64,000 bases of DNA, taken from positions 1,116,001 through 1,180,000 of the forward strand of contig OX457072.1 in the NCBI GenBank assembly GCA_949752795.1, in the 5' to 3' direction. The notes below the pieces were generated by a model. That model ran no database searches and had not been told where the DNA came from. It saw nothing but the letters and a program-made list of their open reading frames with translations. Shown in pieces: positions 22,260 to 33,944 of the stretch. Position 1 is the stretch's first letter; each line of letters opens with the position of its first letter. This DNA comes from Hyperoodon ampullatus. Its lineage: Eukaryota > Chordata > Mammalia > Artiodactyla > Ziphiidae. The position numbers and the translations under genes were made by a program.

Positions 22260-25200
22260 GTAAGTTGTACCAGGACCGGAGGGTACCCCCAGAGAATATG
22301 ATCTGAGGTGATGTTTGTGGGATATTATTAACCTATGTATCATGTCCTGCTCAGAACTTAAGGGAGAAGAATGACAATTATTTGTGACAGTGAAGAAAAT
22401 AGGAGTAGACCTCATCAGAGACCTATCCAAATCAATATGGTCAAGCCTCATTGCTTTGCTTTAACTATGCTATGTTACATCCATGAAACCACTGACACAT
22501 AAATAAGTGACAATAAGCTTATATTTCATAATTATGTTTTAATTTCATGTACCTTGCATTTAATAGGATATGTTAAAAACTGAAACTTTCACATAAATAA
22601 AATATTCATTTCTTAGAAAAGAAGTCACGTGACTCTGCCTCAGAGATTTTCTCATTTCCATTTTCTGCTGTGGATAACAGGTCAGCTTCTACCTGGCCAG
22701 TTTTATTTTTATTTATCTATCTGTGATTATTTATAGCTAAATAGAAAATTGTAACTTCTTAAAGAAACTTCAGAAATTTCATAAAATGAAACAATCATTT
22801 CAGAACCAAATTATCATTTAAGGGATGTATGCCAGCATGTAGAAAACTCTTATTTCAAGGGCTGTTTGTAGATAAGAGTTGGACACATTTATTGATTTAT
22901 TCTTTTCACGGACAATAAATTTACATCCTTAGAAATTATTTTTATATCCTGATCTTTTAAAAGACTTACAGGTTTAAAATACAAGTATGATATGACAAAT
23001 AAAATGTATATATCGTACAAGTTAGTGTATATAATATACAAGAAATATTCCTCATATAATACAATAATATTCATTCTTCATTTTGTGCTTCCTAAGATTT
23101 TGATTTTGATGACATTTATAATATATTTTAAATTCTACATTTAATCTGTGGAGAGAGAGAGTTGTCCACCATGGAAAGAAATTTACTTTATGAATACAAA
23201 TGTAATATGCATTATTCTGGAAGACTTTTAATAGGCTGATAATTTAATCAGATTTTCAATTCATGAATTCATGATCAGGATTAAATGATTTCAAACCATG
23301 CTACTTGAGCGTTTATATATAAAAATTCGTGTTTGTTGGCTTGTTGTTTACTTGCTTGTTTATTATCATCTGTTTCTTACAGAAGCCAGTGTTTCTTCAG
23401 GCACCTCTTTAACTGGCTCTGATTCTGTTCACTTCGTAGATGATGACAAATCCCAGCAAGGTATGTCGTTTATTTCTTATCAGCATCACCCTCATTATTT
23501 CCCTTCATTTTTCATCTCTCAAATGTGTTTGATAAGGGAGTAATGTGAATTTTATTTGATAGGGTTACCTGAAGTGGCAGAATCCACCTGGTGGTTTAAA
23601 TCCTTTTTCCAGTCTGAACAAGCAGAGAAGACGAGTCTGCTTGTGGGTAAGTTTTAGCCTTTTCTGATAAGGATATTTCCTTTTCAGAATAGAACAATAC
23701 ATGTCATAATTATCATGATAACCAATAAGGATAAAACCTAGTTGTCTCCTGGAAGGTAGTGAAGGCTTTGATACGAAGCGTACTTGAGGGTAAAGGTGGG
23801 GAAACAGTTTCTCCCTCCTTCTAGTTAAGCATCAGTCAGATCAGAGCACACTTTTTAATTCTATCTGTAGAGAAAAAACTGAAAACTCATATGCCGATTA
23901 TTATCATGGTTTAGCGGGAATGGATCAGGAATCAGAGGCAAAGTTCTCAATTTGTTTTTCCAATACCTACAGGAACAAATAACAATTATCTACTCCAAAA
24001 AAAGGAATCACAGCTCCTCGGGGAAATGGCCGATCCCAGGACAGGTAAGAAACAGTAAGAGACAAGCCTGGACATTTCATGATGCCAAAAAGATAGAAAT
24101 GCCCCCGAGATGATGGGGATGTGTGAAAATGACACAGGAACGAACTGGGTAAATCTGGGACTATTTCAGCAGTAAAATAATGATAATAATAGACAATTGC
24201 CTGTAGAATAAAATAAAGTCCATTAGTCTATTTAGATATAAAAAATACTTGAATGAACAAATACATGAGAGAGAAGGAAAAGCTCTTTCTTGCAGCGGAA
24301 TTCCAATTTATAAGCGTAGAAGGAATGATGGAGAATCGTTGTATGACAAACACACCAGCAACAGTTGTTCCAGGCAAGAATTACCCCAGGGCTCTAAAAT
24401 AAATGGGCACAAATGCGAGAAACAAGATATCACAGGCTCTCAGAGTATATCCCCATAAAGTACCTAAGAATCACAAAGGGGAAAAATAGTAACTTTCTAA
24501 AGGAAAAACCTGTCAGACGAGCCTCAACAAAAACAAACAGAAAACAGTGAGCTAGTTGCTGGCTGTCCTAGACAATGCTGCTAGGTCCCACTGCTGTTCA
24601 GGACTGGCCTCTGTCTGGGTGCCAATTACCAGCCAGAAGGTGGAATTTGTGTGTTTGTACACAACACGTTTTGAACTCTATCATACTGAATAGCACAGTT
24701 GTTATTCTAATGGTTTTTCAAAAGTGACTGTGTTGTTTTTTACACCCTTTACTAATGACTAGCTACTAATTGGGATAAAAAGAGTAAATAACAACACAGT
24801 CCATACATTCTAATGTTAAAACATCAGTGTTTTGATACATTTTCCACAGAATCAACTAAAGACGGTACTTTGTAAAATCAAAGTAAGGCCAGTTGTTGAA
24901 AAGATTTATTCTTTACTCTATCAAGTATAGTGTTTGAATTATTTAGGTAAGTGTTTCATTTATTTTTCCGGTTTACCTCAATTGTAAAGACAACTTACAA
25001 AGAAGCATTTCTCAGCTAATCACCTTTGACTTGCAATTCAGTGGGCATTGTTGTAACAGCTGACTCTTCTAGGCAAAGAATTACTGTTCTTTGTAATTCT
25101 ATGTAACAGCTAACGGGTGATTCTGACAAGCCAGAAGACCACAAGTGGAGGCCCTGCCCCTGTGAACTGCAGCCTTCAGCACCTAAGCTACTGCCAGTGA

Positions 25201-25288
25201 CTCTTCTCTTCAAGGAGATGACAGCTCCAGCTCCCTGCTGGACGGCTCACTCAGGAAACAAGATCACCGCAGCCACCCCGATGGCTAA
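22205..25288 (+). CDS. PPDPFL: PPDPFL, differentiation and proliferation factor-like protein; five coding exons, initiator ATG replaced by GTG
   Basis: Joining 22205-22259, 23383-23460, 23563-23646, 23973-24044 and 25215-25288 gives 120 codons with no internal stop, ending in TAA at 25286-25288. All junctions are phase 1, and the three internal exons (78, 84 and 72 nt) are each divisible by three. The product matches the PPDPF/PPDPFL family. Residues 2-6 read ASVPS, QYYR is at residues 15-18, an acidic DDDK lies near residues 38-41, and the hallmark STWWFKSFF tract is at residues 53-61 (PPDPF has the related HWWASFFFG). PPDPF is about 114 aa, so the length fits. The family is small and poorly characterised, linked to exocrine pancreas development in fish work on PPDPF; a biochemical activity is not established. 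No signal peptide or membrane segment is visible. The oddity is the first codon: aligned to family members, the initiator position is GTG (22205-22207) in a good Kozak context (A at -3, G at +4). The only in-frame Met inside the frame is residue 91. The gene may be start-lost, may use a non-AUG start, or may have an alternative N-terminus. Confidence 0.8.
23383..23460 (+). CDS. PPDPFL: PPDPFL exon 3
   Basis: The acceptor is TGTTTCTTACAG (AG at 23381-23382) and the donor is CAAG|GTATGT (GT at 23461-23462). The 78-nt exon encodes the serine/threonine-rich segment running into the acidic DDDK stretch. Joining its first two bases to the last base of the previous exon makes an AAA (Lys) codon. Confidence 0.8.
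23563..23646 (+). CDS. PPDPFL: PPDPFL exon 4, carrying the tryptophan-pair hallmark
   Basis: The acceptor is TTTTATTTGATAG (AG at 23561-23562) and the donor is GTGG|GTAAGT (GT at 23647-23648). The exon is 84 nt. It encodes [16 protein letters not shown] near its start, the most diagnostic segment of the family. The preceding intron is only 102 bp. Confidence 0.85.
23973..24044 (+). CDS. PPDPFL: PPDPFL exon 5
   Basis: The acceptor is TTTTTCCAATACCTACAG (AG at 23971-23972) and the donor is ACAG|GTAAGA (GT at 24045-24046). The exon is 72 nt and contains the only in-frame ATG of the coding sequence (24026-24028, residue 91), well downstream of the tryptophan-pair motif. Confidence 0.7.
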
Positions 25289-25475
25289 AGGTCAGGCATT
25301 CTCCTCGACGGCGAGACCGTTCCTGCTACCAGCATCAGCTGCACAGGGAATACTGGAAAAGCCTTTGAAAACACGTGCCCTTCAAACGCAGTGATTTGTG
25401 CAGAGTAACTTTCTCATTACCCATATTATTCTTCAAAAATTTTTAAACATTAAAAGTTGTGTTTAAATTTTCAAA
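25215..25475 (+). CDS. PPDPFL: PPDPFL terminal exon (coding to 25288, then 3' UTR)
   Basis: The acceptor follows a pyrimidine-rich stretch ending CTCTTCTCTTCAAG (AG at 25213-25214). In the phase left by the previous exon it encodes a serine-rich, then basic/histidine-containing tail of 24 residues before TAA at 25286-25288. The 3' UTR runs to roughly 25475. This is the exon I am least sure of, because the C-terminus is the most variable part of the family; the agreement of phase, acceptor and stop supports it. Confidence 0.6.
25449..25454 (+). terminator. PPDPFL: ATTAAA polyadenylation signal
   Basis: An ATTAAA hexamer lies about 160 bp after the TAA stop and is followed by the GT-rich stretch AGTTGTGTTTAAATTTTC, the usual layout of a mammalian cleavage site. 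Confidence 0.5.
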
Positions 25476-25629
25476 AAATTTAAGTTAAGCACTCTTTGCA
25501 TCTGTTGATTGATTTATTATGCCTTAAAACTGAAGCATCGATACCTAACATAAGGGCTTTTAAGGGCATTGGATTCAGAAATGTAAAAAAGAGTTGCAAA
25601 AATTGTATTTTTAATCATGGACATTGGAA

Positions 25630-25985
25630 ATAGAAAACATATCCATAAATACGTTACCTATTAAATACATTACTGTACATAACTGGTTATTGTGTAGACT
25701 TTAAAACTCATGATTTTAAATTATATTTAACAACGTGGAAAATCATGAAGATACAAAGTTGGATGAAAAAAGCATGATAATCTCTATACGGTGTGATTTT
25801 ACTTGTATTTAGAAAGTATGTATGCTTAAGAATAGATTGGAAGGAAATATATCAAAATGTTAACAACGGCTATTTCTGGAAATGGGATTTTGGGTGATTT
25901 TCATTTTCTTCTTTATATTTTTTCTGTATCTTTTCACATTTCCTAATATGAGCAGGTTTTTGTGTACAATTAGAAGGCAATACAT
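25630..25985 (+). mobile_element. L1M (L1MC/MD-type) 3' segment
   Basis: The order 'gttggatgaaaaaagcatg', 'gattggaaggaaatatatc', 'ttaacaacggctatttctgg', 'tttgggtgattttcattttctt' matches the 3' part of older L1 elements. It lies about 150 bp downstream of the PPDPFL poly(A) signal. Confidence 0.65.
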
Positions 25986-25989
25986 GTTA

Positions 25990-27840
25990 TTACATACAGG
26001 AGACCTGGAATACATTTTCTGAGTGTGAATCTTCCTTACATTGGGCAGAGTATTCCCTACTTTCCTCAGTATTGGGTAGATAGGGCCAAAGGAGTTTCAG
26101 CTGAAAAATTTCTGATACTTCTTGCAAATATTTTTCAATGTAAGATGCCAGGCTTAGGAATTAAGGGTGCTAAGTTCCCTCAGAGGTTGACCTCCTTACA
26201 GGCTCATGGGGCTGATGTCACACTAAACACCTGTAGGGAACATGTGATTGTTGGTGAAGCCGTCTTTCTGCCCAACCACAGGACCACACAGCCACGGCAG
26301 GACTGGCATCCTCAGTGATGGGCAGTAGTCTTTACCGCTCCTTCCAGACGGGACGTGCGTTCCTTCTATGTCACGTTCCTCCATCACTTTGCTGTCAACC
26401 AAGGGACTCAAACATCCTTTTGGTCCAGGAGTATATCGTTGTTGACATGTTACTGCTCTTCTGCTGGCTACTTGCCTTTACATTTTTTATATATTTGTAG
26501 AGGCTGATTAAACCTTTGGACTATATACCTGATTTGGGTTTAGTCGAAAACCAAACTTCAGTGATTGAAGACTGAATTTTTCCAAAGTGAGAGAAAAATA
26601 TGGTGAAACAAAATGGTAAATTGTGGGAGGTTTAGTTTTATAAGATTATTAACAAATTCATTTTTTCTTAATCACTTGATATATGTGTGAACAGATGGCT
26701 TGATTAGTTTATTTGATAAATTTCCCAAAATAGGTTATCAAGTTGGTATTTACTTTGTTTACTCAGAAAGATACTATTTGTTAAATTACATTTTTGCCTA
26801 TGTGTCTGTAGTATTTTGAATGTATCAAAAGTATTGCTTTTATATTTGTTTAGACTAGTGTTACTGTTACTGAAAATTATTACTGTTTAAAATAGTTGAA
26901 TTTTAGATAAGATTTTAAATCAAACATTCTATCATGAGCATATATATTTATCAAGCATTTTAGAGTGGTGAACACACCTACATACATATATATGTGAGGA
27001 TATATAGATGCCAGATAGATAGACAGATAGATATCAATAGACAGATATGAATACTGAAAAAATATAAGGAATCTTTCCAAAAAATAATGTTAAAGTGAGC
27101 TCTTATATAACGGTTAAAAAATTGAAAAGATTGCTTTTGCTATTCCAGAGTTTCTGCAAAATTAGTGTGATAGAAATAAAGAGAATAAAATGTCTTCTAG
27201 GTAAATTCTAGTTAATTGCTTCTAAAGTAATTTTCTCACAGTTCAGACACTTTGGGGCTGTCTTTAAAAAGTACCTCAGACGTAAGTCTCAGCATAACTG
27301 TTGTTTTAGTTAAAATATCTCCTGCCTGGCTTTGCTGTCTATTGGGAAGATAATAAATAGTGAAGGTACGTATGTTACAGGGGTGTCCATGTGATTTGAG
27401 ACGTGCTATGATCATTCTATGATTTATGAAATGTTATTTGACTTGGCCTGGATGTTGGTATTAAATGCAACAAGGTTTTGACAATTTCTTCTCAGTTTCT
27501 GTGAAATTATATGTTGAGATTCTGCTAATTTTTTTTGAGAAATGGTTTGGATAGCAGGTTCCACGTTATTGGCCCCATGTCCTTTACAGATAAAGCCACC
27601 GACAGCCAATTCTTCAATTCTCTCTAGAGTAAAAGTCCTCCAGCTGGAACTTAGGCCTATGCAATGCTTTGTACATTTTATAGAAGTTAGGGTTGTAGGA
27701 AACAAAATTGCAGAATTCCATTGGGCTATTAGAGAGTGAGGATAAATAATTGTTCATGTTGAACAGGGTAGAGCTAAACTTCTAACTTATGGAAATTCAA
27801 GAAATGGAAGGAGTCGTAATCAATGCCCCACCCTCACCCC
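25990..27840. other. No gene recognised
   Basis: AT-rich, with a minor GATA-rich patch near 27005-27045. The frames at 26025-26318 (+) and 27424-27705 (-) are under 100 codons and I recognise neither. Confidence 0.45.
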
Positions 27841-28720
27841 AATGACGTCCTCTAAGGCTTCACACCACGTCCTGTAGTTTCTCCTTCCTTGGAGACCGGC
27901 AACATCATTCATCAGCCCGCACACACAGTGAATTATCCTCGAGAGCTTCCCTTACGTCCAATCTGACACCAGGTCCTTTCGATCTTATTCGGTATGTTTC
28001 CAAGATCTATCTACTTATTTCCTTTCCCACCATCACTACCAGAAGCCAAGCTTTCATCGTTTCTCCCGAGGGCACTGCCATGACGTCCTAAGTGGTCTAC
28101 CTACGTATGTCCTTTCGAAATCTCTCCAATGGAGAGTCATCTACAGATTAGTCACAATCATCTTCACAAAACACAAATCTACTAATTCTCCCCCGGGAAC
28201 ACGCACACAGACACACTCACATGTCCACAACATTCGATGACTCTATTACACTCAGGACAAAGTCACAACTCACAAATCCACGCACGTTCTAGCCATGCAG
28301 ATCCCCAGCAGCCCCTCCAGCGCCCTGTGGTCCAGCCCCATCAGTCATCCTTCTGTCCTACCTGGGCACCATCTTCCCTCCTGCACTGGGGCGTCCACAG
28401 TCTCCACTCTGTTCTCTTAATTGATGTCCACTCATCCTTTAAAGCTTAGCTCAAAAGCCTCTTCCTCAGAGAGTAGATCCTCCGATCTACTTAACTAAAT
28501 TAGGTTTTTCATTATAGGCTCTGATAGCCCGTGTTTATCTCCTTCCCAGCCCTCACAGCAGTTATAGTTTTACATGCGTCTAGTTATTTCTTTTCTCCAT
28601 GGCACTATATGTCTTCCCCACTGTACCATAAACTACCCGAGGACAAGGGTCACACCTGCTCTACCCAGCTTCCGACACAACAATGAATATTTGTCAGGTG
28701 ATTGACACCGCTTCTTCGGC
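27840..28720 (+). mobile_element. L2 LINE 3' portion
   Basis: Follows the L2 3' consensus over nearly 900 bp: 'cttacgtccaatctgacaccagg', 'ctttcccaccatcactacc', 'catcctttaaagcttagctc', 'cctcttcctcagagagtag', 'aaactacccgaggacaaggg', ending 'caatgaatatttgtcagg'. Confidence 0.75.
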
Positions 28721-28759
28721 TAGAGCTCCCCTTTCCCCAGGAAGCATCACATGTCAGGA

Positions 28760-28990
28760 GAGAAGAGTAAACAATAAATCAATACAGAAAATAGTTTCCC
28801 CTTAGTGGTAAGTGCTGTAAAGGAGGTAAAACAAGGCATTTTGTTGAAGAGTGACTGGGACAGGACAGAGGTGGAGGCCAAGCTGCTTTGATTGGTGTAG
28901 TTGGGAAAGGACACATGGAGAAGGTGCTGAGCGAGGCGGAAGCAGCCAGCTTTGTGAAAAGTGTTCCAGGTGGGAACCAGAGGCGACGTA
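28760..28990 (+). mobile_element. Ancient interspersed repeat fragment (family not named)
   Basis: 'Gtggtaagtgctgtaaaggagg' with 'gaagagtgactgggacagg' and 'gggaaaggacacatggagaagg' matches the continuation of the same common old repeat seen at 19810-19990. Confidence 0.45.
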
Positions 28991-30490
28991 CCACGCTCTC
29001 CATGGTGTGTCCAGTCCCCTGTGACACTGTGGTCAGGGGACAGCTGCTTTGGAAGAGCTTGGTATTTTCCATGTGGAGGTCAAATTGCCTACAGTGTTTG
29101 TTTCCAACCAAACTCAGGATGAGAAATGGTGGGGCTCGGAGTTATGTGCTTCCTTCTTAAAGAAATCCTTGATCTATGAATGAATTGTCCAAAAGCACAC
29201 GGTGTAGCAGCAGCATGAAGTAAGGTCACCCAACGCCCTGCCCCACGAGGTTCTTCAGTCCCGGAAATAATTTTCTTCCCACCTCTTGTACCAGATGAAT
29301 ATATAAATTGCTATTATTTAAGTTTTTTTCTAGTTTCTCTTCAAAACATAGTCTTAGAACTATTTTGTATCAAAGAACTAGAAAAAGAGAATGCTACACA
29401 ATTACTCTCCTTCCTCAATAGATTAGAAAGAATGTTTTTCAGTTTTGTTGTCTGAAAATTTTGTTCTTGTTACAGTATAACTATTTGGTTCTCAAAAGGT
29501 TGGGGGGGACGTTATGATGTGTTGCTAATATAGACAGTGCTTCAGACAACTTTTATTCAGCCTTTAAATACACTTAAAATAAATTCCTTATAATAAATAT
29601 GTATTTCATTTACTCAGAAAAAAATGATCTGTATTATTTGTTATACAGTTTTATGTAGAAGAGGTGGAATACAGAAGTTTTGCTTCATCATTTTTAAATT
29701 AGATATATTAAAACTTATTTGCCTCCAGGTTGTAAGGACAAAATATATTAAATCCTTTGTGCTATAGTAATTATTTGATTAAGAGACAACTGGAGTGTGA
29801 GGTTCATAAATATTTTATCCTTTTTACATGCTTAGTGGAGGTTTTTGAATTAATAAATGAATGGTTACAAGAGCTATGATTTGTATGTCAACTCACTGCA
29901 AAGGTTAGGATTTTGAAATTCCTTTGCAAGGAAGAGTGACAGACATTCTATTTTCAAATAAACTACCTTTGAAAATATTTGTGCAGTGTTACAAAGCTCT
30001 TTGAGGGAGCTATCCACCTTCAGATTTCAAGCTAAATTTCACCGTGAAAAGAAAAGACAGCGGAAGGCCACCAAGTAGAATGATCACGTTACTTTGTCCT
30101 TTGTCATCCTGGATGGATTCCGACACCCGTCCATCTTCTGGTACTGCTGATGCTGCTTCGCAGCCTGGAAGGAGACCCTGTGGCACAGAGCATCCTTCCT
30201 CGGAGCTGCATCAGGTTCAGGGCGGTCCCTGAGGTGGGAGCACATCTGAGTGTGTCTGATGGTGAATCTAAGAGCTGAAAGAGGCCTGAATTCTGGCCCC
30301 ATGGGGGTCGGATCCCAAATTGAAGGCAAAGTAGGCTTCATTCAGGGCAGTGCTCTCAGACTGGAAGACAAATCTGGGCATCTATGAGGCTGAATTAAGT
30401 TTTCTCAAACATATTTAAATTAATTGTAGTTCAAATATTTTCCTTTTGAAGCCACCTTTTAACACTATTCCATATTCCTCCTCCTTTTGA
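28990..30490. other. No gene recognised
   Basis: Mostly AT-rich between 29.2 and 30.0 kb. Nothing beyond short chance frames. Confidence 0.45.
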
Positions 30491-30491
30491 A

Positions 30492-30592
30492 ACTCTAGAA
30501 AATATTAAATTTCAAAATTCTAGAAAATATTACATTTCAGTATTTAGGAAACATTGAATTTAATATTCTAGAAAATATTAAATTTCAATGTA
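30492..30592. repeat. Imperfect tandem repeat, about four units of ~25 bp
   Basis: The core CTAGAAAATATTA recurs at 30494, 30520 and 30569, and a degraded unit (TTAGGAAACATTGAATTTA) fills the gap near 30545, giving a period of about 25 bp over 100 bp. Confidence 0.8.
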
Positions 30593-30809
30593 TTGTCTCT
30601 CTCCTGCTAATTATTATAATTACTTATTTACAGTGCTTCTGTGAATCACTGTGTTTCTTCAAATGACAATGACGACTTCTCTGATGCTGAATAATTAAAA
30701 GGACAGGTGACAGAGAGAAAGGCTGGGCATATATTACAGAAGTATAAAAACTTCGTAAGACCCTTGGTTATTGCCTGAAAAGGAAGAAATTTATTTTAGC
30801 AAAGCTGCA

Positions 30810-31000
30810 GCCCTGCAACTCTCAAAATTCGGTATGTCTAAGAATCGTGAGGGGAGTTCGATAAAATGCAGATACCAGGGCCCCATCTCCAGAAATCCGA
30901 AGTCAAGGGTCCTGAACTGAGGCCTGGGAATTTACTCTTTGCTGAGGGCTCCTGGCCACTTGTATCTGATATGAGGAGTAGTGTTTTATTAGATTGGCAT
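30810..31000 (+). mobile_element. MER5-type hAT-Charlie DNA transposon remnant
   Basis: 'Aaaatgcagataccagggcccc', 'ctgaggcctgggaatttac' and 'gagggctcctggccac' follow MER5A/B in order (…atgcagattcctgggcccc…, …tgaggcctgagaatttgc…). Non-autonomous, no coding sequence. Confidence 0.6.
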
Positions 31001-31009
31001 AAACCGCAA

Positions 31010-31850
31010 CCATCCCTCTCCCCAAACTCAGGAAACAAGCTACTCTGTTTAGCTGTAGTGGTCGTTTTAGTGCGAAGAACTCAATGGCCTGGGAGAGCAT
31101 GCAGGTGATTCTGGAAACAAGATTGTGTAACATGGAGAAGTTATTTCATATGAGAAGGGTTAGGAGTTGAACACGCATAACCAGTCGACTTCAGCTTTCG
31201 GAAGGAGAGCTGGAGCTTGGAAGGACTTTCCACTTGGGGAGAGAGGTTTCTTCTACATCCTCAAATGGTAATGATTACCAAAAACTCCTAATTTTAAATT
31301 AAACTTCACTTCTTGCTTTTCAGTCCCTAATTCACCCATGACCTATGTTAGAGATAAATGCAATTTAAAAGAAGGATAATTTTTCTCAATTTATCTCCAT
31401 TGCACACCTGTCATATAAATTGCTCATTATGCTTCTTTGATAATAATTTTTTGTTTGTTTTCTGTGATTCTGTGACAGCACTACAGCTGACAAAATAAGT
31501 ATCAGAAAACCCATCTCTAAAATCAGTTAATTTTCAAAAATTGTGGTACTTGAATGAAATCATTGTAGATTTCTCTGTAATGGGATGGGTGCCCATTGCT
31601 GCCTGCAAGAGTGGGTTGGGCCACAGATTTTCTATGCTGTTTGACTGCAGTACAGAGATTATTGTCAAACCTTCCATCTGGCCAGCAGACCCCTTTCCTG
31701 GTCTTCTGACCTGATCAAGCAGATTTTCCTGGGGCTTTTTGTTTATTTGTTTATCCCCATTGGTGTTTCCTGGCTGCTGTTCCCTCCAGTATTCAGTTTA
31801 GGATATATTAGGGAAAAATAAAACCAAGGGAACTCACCTCTGTGTCCTTC
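31010..31850. other. No gene recognised
   Basis: Intergenic sequence with no domain or named repeat seen. Confidence 0.4.
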
Positions 31851-33840
31851 CTTGCATCTGAGGACCCCAGCCATTCCTCTCTTAGAGACTCTGGTGTTTT
31901 TCAATATATAATGTCAGGGATTTTAGTTTTACTTCATGGGAGGAATACATCTATTCCATTAGAAGTCTTTCTCTCTGTACTTTTGTCTCCAGCAATTTTC
32001 TACTTTTGCTTTTTATGTCTCCATATGAAGTTTGAAAATCTTGCCTTTTCCCCCTTAATTTTTCCAAAATGTTGGTGCTCTTCCATTGTGACTGCATAAC
32101 TTTCAAGATTAACTTAGGGAAAACATTCATTCCTGTTGAATTAATTATTTCCCCCAAGATTAAGTGCGCTTTTCCACTGCTCAAGGCTTCATTTGCATCT
32201 CAGCTTTGTCTCAAAATTTTCCTCACATTGAGCTGCACTTTGGGGGTTGGTTGTGTTCCTGGATGTTTTATAATGTGTTTCCTTCCATCTCCTCTAAATG
32301 CTTGTGTTTAGTGTGTTGCAGACTAATGATTTCTGTATATTAATTTTCTATCTAGGTATGTTATGAATTCTCTTGTCACTTATAATAGTATTTCAGTTGA
32401 TTTTTTAATTAGCAATAAACAGTCATATAACCTGCAAATAAATTATTATTTTACCTTCTACCTTCTGGTTTTTGTATCCCATTCCTTCCTCATGTCCCGT
32501 TGTGTTGGCTGGTATATCCAGAGCAGTGCCAAATAACACGACCTTCACAGCTGAATGGCACAAGCTGGGGAGAGGATCTTTCACACTGTGTCCTTGAAAA
32601 CACACTAACTTGCAACACAAGAACCCTTGGAGTGGCGATCAGGAAGCTTGATGGGCCTGTGATGGAAGTGTGCCAAATGCTTTCTCACTAAGAGGGGAAA
32701 AAGCAAGAGATAGCCTTTCAGGAAAGCATGTCTGTATTTAATTGCTTTTTTAAAAGAAAAATGGATGCTGATGGTTTAAGTGCATTTCAAAATCCATGGA
32801 GTTAATTTTAATCCATGAGTGTATGACTCAGTTCATTTAATTATAAAATTGATCTATAATTTTCTTCTCTTGTGATATCATTTTGGAGTCTTAATGTTGG
32901 CCTTATGTCTTGTAAAGAATTTGTAATATTCTTTCTTTTGCTAAGTTCTGGAAAAGGTTAAAAGTGTTGGCATGATCTTTTCCCTAACGATTTGTTGTAA
33001 TTATCCAGTAAAACAACCAGAAAGTGCAGCTTTTCAGAAACCACGTGAGGTTGCCAGGGGGCAGCTCTCAGAACAGTTTCTGCATGTCTATCCTCACTTC
33101 ATCATCCTTACCCAGTTCATACAGGTCATCACATTTATTTGCAGACAATTGATCAAAATAATCTCTTGGAATTTTTTTTTTTTAAAATTAATTTATTTAA
33201 TTTATTTATTTTTGGCTGTGTTGGGTCTTCATTGCTGCACGCGGGCTTTCTCTAGTTGTGGTGAGTGGGGGCTACTCTTTGTTGAGGTGCGTGGGCTTCT
33301 CATTGCGGTGGCTTCTCTTGTTGTGGAGCACGGGCTCTAGGCACGCAGGCTCAGTAGTTGTGGCTCACGGACTCTAGAGCGCAGGCTCAGTAGTTGTGGC
33401 GCGCGGGCTTAGCTGCTCCGTGGCATGTGGGATCTTCCCAGACCAGGGCTCGAACCCCTGTCCCCTGCACTGGCAGGCGGGTTCTTAACCGCTGTGCCAC
33501 CAGGGAAGCCCTCTTGGAATTCTTTTAATTTGCAGGGTTGTCATGCTCTCTCCATCATAATATGTCTTATTTTTAAGTATTTTATCCTTGTTTTCTTCTT
33601 ATCTATCTGGATGGTAGACATTTGTATATTTTGTTGTTTATCACAAATAACCAGCTTGCATTAGGATTTTTAGTCCTACCCTTTCTATGATGATCTTGAA
33701 TTCATAAATGTTTTCACTTGTATTAACTATTGTTTTGATTTCCTTGCATTTATTTTGTTGTTCCGCTATTTAAAAAAATTCTTCTGTTGGCACGTAGCTT
33801 ATTTATTTTCATTCCATATGAAAATTTTAAATACTGTGAG
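31850..33840 (-). mobile_element. Highly diverged L1M ORF2, minus strand, interrupted by a CHR SINE
   Basis: The + strand text near 32280-32560 and 32940-33020, and again at 33530-33790, resembles the reverse complement of L1 ORF2 RT-region text (for example 'tcatataacctgcaaataaatt', 'ttgttgtaattatccagtaaaac'). Divergence is high and limits are approximate. Confidence 0.5.
33174..33510 (-). mobile_element. CHR-family tRNA-Glu-derived SINE (long variant)
   Basis: A minus-strand SINE: poly(T) at the left, ending ACCAGGGAAGCCC at the right, with the RNA polymerase III B-box complement 'gggctcgaacccc' inside. An exact 11-bp target duplication, CTCTTGGAATT, flanks it at 33163-33173 and 33511-33521, which fixes the limits. 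It inserted into old L1 sequence. Confidence 0.95.
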
Positions 33841-33844
33841 TATT

Positions 33845-33858
33845 ATTTTTAAATAAAT

Positions 33859-33893
<35 letters not shown>

Positions 33894-33920
33894 TGCCTGC
33901 GTTGGGTCTTCATTGCTGTG
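33845..33920 (-). mobile_element. Truncated CHR-type SINE tail
   Basis: After the TTTA run comes 'gcctgcgttgggtcttcattgctg', the same text found at the tail of the long SINE at 33174-33510, and then the similarity stops. Only the 3' tail region is present. Confidence 0.6.
33854..33894. repeat. (TTTA)n microsatellite
   Basis: Runs of TTTA with few changes; it continues into a SINE-like fragment at 33895-33920. Confidence 0.9.
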
Positions 33921-33944
33921 AGCAACTGTGCAACGTATTGCTTT

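Noticed and set aside
33200..33512. tRNA gene within the SINE
   Set aside because: The A- and B-box-like text belongs to the tRNA-derived head of the CHR SINE; no cloverleaf for a functional tRNA can be built from it by eye.
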